Below are positions 14,294 through 17,679 of a stretch of 17,679 nucleotides of DNA, piece by piece. The DNA comes from Roseivirga sp. UBA6061 (lineage in GTDB: Bacteria > Bacteroidota > Bacteroidia > Cytophagales > Cyclobacteriaceae), in assembly GCA_002427745.1 (NCBI GenBank), contig DIYF01000120.1, positions 1,876 through 19,554 on the forward strand, given 5' to 3'. A program made the position numbers and the translations under genes. Position 1 is the stretch's first letter. Each line of letters starts with the position of its first letter. The notes under the pieces were generated by a model. The model saw only the letters and a list, made by a program, of their open reading frames with translations. It was not told where the DNA came from and ran no database searches.

Positions 14294-16975
14294 TTAGCTC
14301 AGTCCTTCCAGCTTTTCTTCGAGCACTTTGATCTTAGCCTCAGTATCGGCCTTCTTGTTGCGCTCGTTGGCAATTACCTGCTCAGGTGCGTTGTTTACGA
14401 AACGCTCATTACCCAGCTTACCCATAATCCCTTTGAGGAAGCCTCTCAGACGATTCAGCTCTTTGGTGATTTCTTCTTTCTCCTTTTCCAGGTCGATTTT
14501 ACCCTCCATAGGAATAAAGAACTCATCTCCTTTAATAACAAAACTCTGCGCCTGTGCTACTTTTTCATTAGTAAAGCTGAGGTCTGTTAATATGCCTAGT
14601 TTCACAATGACATCTTTAAAGGTTGCAAAGCGACTTTCTTCAGTAGTCTTTATGTGCAATGAAAGAGGTTCTCTGGGAGACATACCATTCGTGACTCTGA
14701 TGTTCCTGATATTCGAAATCACAGCAAAAGCGAGCTCTGCCTCTTTAACAATGACATCATTCTTAGTGCCAGAAATCGGATAAGGGGCCACAATTATGTC
14801 TTCACCGTCTGCTCTCTTTTTTAGAAGTGACCATATCTCTTCAGTAATGAATGGTATAAATGGATGTGCGAGCCTTAGTATTCTTTCAAAAAAGCCGATT
14901 GTCGCCTCCAATGTAGTAGGAGCAATCGGGTGTTTATAAGCCGGTTTGACCATCTCCAGATACCAGCCGGAAAAATCATCTCTGATAAGTTTGTAAGCAG
15001 CCATTAGGGCATTTGATATACGAAACTTGCTGAAATGATCTTCGATTTCAGTAAGGGCCTGATTGAACCTTGCTTCAAACCAGTCAATAGTAGTTTGATC
15101 TTCCTTACCATCAAGTTGGGGATCAACTTCCCAACCCTTTACAAGGTTCAAAGAACTCCAGATTTTGTTGTTCAATTTCCCCCCCTGTTCGATCAAACTG
15201 ATATCAAAAAGTAAGTCGTTACCTGCCGGAGAAGAAAAGAGCATACCGGTACGAATGGCATCCGCCCCGTGTTCTGCAATCAGGTCAAGCGGATCAGGAG
15301 AGTTGCCCAGTGACTTGGACATCTTTCTGCGCTGCTTGTCTCTTACAATACCTGTCAGATACACATGTTTGAAAGGCTTCTCATCCGTATACTCGTAGCC
15401 GGCTATGATCATGCGAGCCACCCAGAAGAAGAGAATTTCCGGAGCGGTTACCAGCGTGGCAGTAGGATAGAAGTAATCCAGATCGGCATTGGTGCCTTTG
15501 ATGATCTTACCCGTCTCCTTATCGAAGTATTTGTCATTAAAACCATCGAATACGGCAATAGGGAAGAGCCATGAAGAGGCCCAGGTATCCAGTACATCTT
15601 CATCTTGCCTGAGGTCGGCCGCAGTCAGGTCTGCATTACCAGTCGCTTCTCTGGCCATTTCCAGAGCTTCTTCAGGCGTTTCTGCTACCACAAAGTCATT
15701 TTCTCCTTCACCATAGAAGTAAGCCGGAATTTGCTGCCCCCACCAAAGCTGACGTGAGATACACCAATCGCGTACATTCTCCATCCAGTGGTTGTAGGTG
15801 TTTTTGAACTTGGCAGGTACAAGCTCTACCTCATCGTCCATTACCACCTTATGAGCAGTACGCGAAATCTCTTTCATTTTGATAAACCACTGCAGAGAGA
15901 GCTTGGGCTCTATGACCGTATTGGTTCTCTCTGAGCGACCAATACGTGTAGTGAACTCCTCAAAGCCCAGGCCGTAACCCGCTTCATCCAGGTCTTTGAT
16001 GATTTGCTCTCGAACGGCAAAGCGATCCATGCCTACATACTTAGGTACTCCGCATTTATCGTTCAGGGTGCCATCAAGGTCTATGGTGTCAATGATCTCC
16101 AGGTTGTGTCGCTGCCCGATTTCATAGTCATTCGGATCATGCGCTGGAGTAACTTTCAAACAACCTGTACCGAATTCAATCTCTACATAATCATCTCCGA
16201 TAATCGGGATTTCACGGTTAATAAAAGGTACCAGTGCAGTTTTGCCTATCAGGTGCTTAAAGCGATCGTCTTTAGGGTTTACCGCAATAGCCGCATCACC
16301 CAGAATGGTTTCAGGGCGCTGTGTAGCAATCACCACTTTTTCATCTGAGTCTTTGATGTCGTACTGAAACTTGTAGAGCTTTGATACTTCATCCTGATCG
16401 GCATAGATCACCTCTTCATTAGAGACAGTAGTCTGGGCTTCTACATCCCAGTTGACCATACGCAGATCGCGATAGATAAAGCCTTTTTTATAGAGATCTA
16501 CAAATACGCGGATGACAGCTTTATGGTAGCCTTCATCCATGGTAAAGGCGGTGCGTTCCCAGTCGCAGGAAGCTCCGAGTTTTTCCAGTTGCTTGAGGAT
16601 AATACCTCCGTACTTTTCTTTCCACTCCCAGGCATGAGCCAAAAACTCATCGCGTGTCAGGTCAGATTTTTTGATGCCCTTTTCACGGAGCATGCGTACC
16701 ACCTTGGCTTCGGTGGCGATGGAAGCATGGTCTGTACCAGGTACCCAGCAAGCCTCTTTGCCTTCCATTCTGGCCTTACGAATGAGTACGTCCTGGATGG
16801 TATTATTGAGCATATGGCCCATGTGCAGTACACCTGTGACGTTTGGTGGAGGAATGACGATGGTGTAAGGCTCCTTTTCAGGATTGGCTTTGGCATGGAA
16901 ATACCCTTTTTCCATCCAGTGCTGATACCACTTATCTTCTACCTCTGCAGGATTGTACTTTGTTGAAATGGACAT
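14294..16975 (-). CDS. valS: Valyl-tRNA synthetase
   Basis: An 893-residue class I aminoacyl-tRNA synthetase that charges tRNA-Val in the cytoplasm. The HIGH-type signature is PPPNVTGVLHMGH at 42-54, and KMSKS is at 551-555. The CP1 editing domain, which clears mischarged threonine, spans about 190-345 and includes TPAHDPNDYEIG at 276-287. WWGQQIPAYFYG at 411-422 and RDWCISRQL just before it are typical of ValRS. The anticodon-binding domain follows, and a C-terminal coiled-coil arm (about 825-893, Lys/Glu-rich) completes the usual ValRS layout. Length is normal for bacterial ValRS without insertions. Flanked by its own terminator and a possible promoter box at 17004-17011, it is likely monocistronic. 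Base composition falls in the 3' third. Confidence 0.97.
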   Translation of the reverse strand: MSISTKYNPAEVEDKWYQHWMEKGYFHAKANPEKEPYTIVIPPPNVTGVLHMGHMLNNTIQDVLIRKARMEGKEACWVPGTDHASIATEAKVVRMLREKGIKKSDLTRDEFLAHAWEWKEKYGGIILKQLEKLGASCDWERTAFTMDEGYHKAVIRVFVDLYKKGFIYRDLRMVNWDVEAQTTVSNEEVIYADQDEVSKLYKFQYDIKDSDEKVVIATQRPETILGDAAIAVNPKDDRFKHLIGKTALVPFINREIPIIGDDYVEIEFGTGCLKVTPAHDPNDYEIGQRHNLEIIDTIDLDGTLNDKCGVPKYVGMDRFAVREQIIKDLDEAGYGLGFEEFTTRIGRSERTNTVIEPKLSLQWFIKMKEISRTAHKVVMDDEVELVPAKFKNTYNHWMENVRDWCISRQLWWGQQIPAYFYGEGENDFVVAETPEEALEMAREATGNADLTAADLRQDEDVLDTWASSWLFPIAVFDGFNDKYFDKETGKIIKGTNADLDYFYPTATLVTAPEILFFWVARMIIAGYEYTDEKPFKHVYLTGIVRDKQRRKMSKSLGNSPDPLDLIAEHGADAIRTGMLFSSPAGNDLLFDISLIEQGGKLNNKIWSSLNLVKGWEVDPQLDGKEDQTTIDWFEARFNQALTEIEDHFSKFRISNALMAAYKLIRDDFSGWYLEMVKPAYKHPIAPTTLEATIGFFERILRLAHPFIPFITEEIWSLLKKRADGEDIIVAPYPISGTKNDVIVKEAELAFAVISNIRNIRVTNGMSPREPLSLHIKTTEESRFATFKDVIVKLGILTDLSFTNEKVAQAQSFVIKGDEFFIPMEGKIDLEKEKEEITKELNRLRGFLKGIMGKLGNERFVNNAPEQVIANERNKKADTEAKIKVLEEKLEGLS

Positions 16976-17003
16976 TGATTTATATGCTTAAAAATTCAGG
17001 GGG

Positions 17004-17011
17004 CAAAAATA
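17004..17011 (-). promoter_or_regulatory. Possible Bacteroidota -7 box for valS
   Basis: The minus-strand octamer TATTTTTG fits the Bacteroidota -7 consensus TAnnTTTG and ends 28 bases before the valS start codon, giving a leader of about 20 bases. A matching -33 TTG at the usual spacing was not found, so the call is tentative. Confidence 0.4.
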
Positions 17012-17136
17012 GGGTTATTACTCCATAGTCCATAGCTCACAAGCGAGAGAATTTAGCAGTGAGAAAGGTGCGATTTATCTCTCAGGGAAGGGATAGGGCT
17101 TAATATCGGGTGAAAGTGATCGATGCCAAACAGCCT

Positions 17137-17679
17137 CTATCTGAGCACTCTGATATCTCCGTGAATGCTTTCTTTAAAGAGCTTGCCATTGACATTGAAG
17201 GAGTAGGAGAGGGCATAGGCATAATTACCAACTGGCACGGGCTCACCATTTACCGTGCCCGGCCAGCCACCTGCTACATCTGCTGTGGCAAAAACCACGG
17301 TACCCCACTGATTGTACACCACCAGCTGGAAAGTGTCAAGGGAGCAACTTGATTTGACTCCGAAAATATCATTCTCACCGTCATTATTCGGGCTAAAGGC
17401 ATTGGGTACAAATACACGGGGGAACTGCTCTATTACCTCTACCTGCTGACTGGTTTCACAACCATTGGCATCTCTGATGATTACGGTGTAATTACCTCTG
17501 GACAAGCCTGTGGCAGTTGCTCCTGTCTGTACCGGGGTAAGCTCCCAGATAAATTCATAGTCGGGCGTACCTCCCATGGCACCTACTGTTACCTCTCCGT
17601 CAGAGGCTTGCGGACAAATGGGCTCGTTAATAAGCTGCGAAAGGTCTGGTTCCAGCAAAGGTGGTTCGGTAAGTATAAA
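17137..17679 (-). CDS. C-terminus of a large T9SS-secreted surface protein (type B sorting domain), partial
   Basis: The frame is open to the window edge, so only the last 180 residues are visible; the true start lies outside. An apparent TTG start at 17658 is internal. The upstream visible part is a SprB-type repeat with the hallmark GNYTVIIRDANGCETS. The last 95 residues, from FVPNAFSPNNDGENDIFGV through VVYNQWGTVVF to GDIRVLR, form the gliding-motility-associated C-terminal domain (CHU-type, type B), which directs export through the type IX secretion system. The protein is expected at the cell surface or released. It is probably an adhesin-like or gliding-related protein, but its function depends on the unseen N-terminus. 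Confidence 0.9.
   Translation of the reverse strand, partial: FILTEPPLLEPDLSQLINEPICPQASDGEVTVGAMGGTPDYEFIWELTPVQTGATATGLSRGNYTVIIRDANGCETSQQVEVIEQFPRVFVPNAFSPNNDGENDIFGVKSSCSLDTFQLVVYNQWGTVVFATADVAGGWPGTVNGEPVPVGNYAYALSYSFNVNGKLFKESIHGDIRVLR

Noticed and set aside
14328..16966. Several plus-strand open frames opposite valS
   Set aside because: All are antisense to a highly conserved gene and show no recognisable domain or independent signals.
17656..17658. TTG as the start of the right-edge gene
   Set aside because: The frame stays open to the window end and the protein begins mid-repeat, so this is an internal codon of a truncated gene.

Overview
This window looks like a chromosomal segment from a marine-type member of the Bacteroidota, probably Cytophagales-like. 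That placement is inferred from family content, not from a database search. The indicators are a type B T9SS gliding-motility C-terminal domain at the right edge, many short lipoproteins with a cysteine lipobox, a sigma factor / FecR / STN-TonB-receptor trio with the DUF4974-type FecR tail, a TSP3-like calcium-binding motif, and weak or absent Shine-Dalgarno sequences. All recognised genes lie on the minus strand, so transcription runs from high to low coordinates. I saw no rRNA, tRNA, CRISPR array or intact insertion sequence. No gap without a gene exceeds about 280 bases.

Right part (17679 to about 11392), in transcription order: the C-terminus of a large T9SS-secreted surface protein; valS (valyl-tRNA synthetase) with a strong terminator; a small lipoprotein of unknown function with a bidirectional terminator; a macro-domain protein (ADP-ribose related) of the TARG1-like type; and an exported class C beta-lactamase-fold serine hydrolase.

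Middle (11258 to 8526): two uncharacterised exported proteins, then an exported M20 amidohydrolase of the AbgB type. The M20 gene is followed by a strong terminator and a run of further hairpins.

Left-centre (8287 to 1313) is the most interesting block: ECF sigma factor, FecR-type anti-sigma factor, TonB-dependent receptor with an N-terminal STN signalling domain, then an SHD1-like single-pass membrane protein, a PEBP (YbhB/YbcL-like) lipoprotein, a 75-residue exported small protein that overlaps it, and a lipoprotein with a TSP3-like motif and a probable galactose-binding-like C-terminus. The block ends at a clear terminator. The layout suggests cell-surface signalling in which an outer-membrane ligand induces the receptor and perhaps the downstream surface proteins. 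The ligand cannot be read from the sequence. A 180-bp stretch with 11-bp terminal inverted repeats, possibly a MITE or IS remnant, sits between the FecR gene and the receptor.

Left edge (1158 to 1): a family 2 glycosyltransferase with an extra C-terminal nucleotide-binding-like domain, followed by a short array of 22-bp tandem repeats reaching the window edge.
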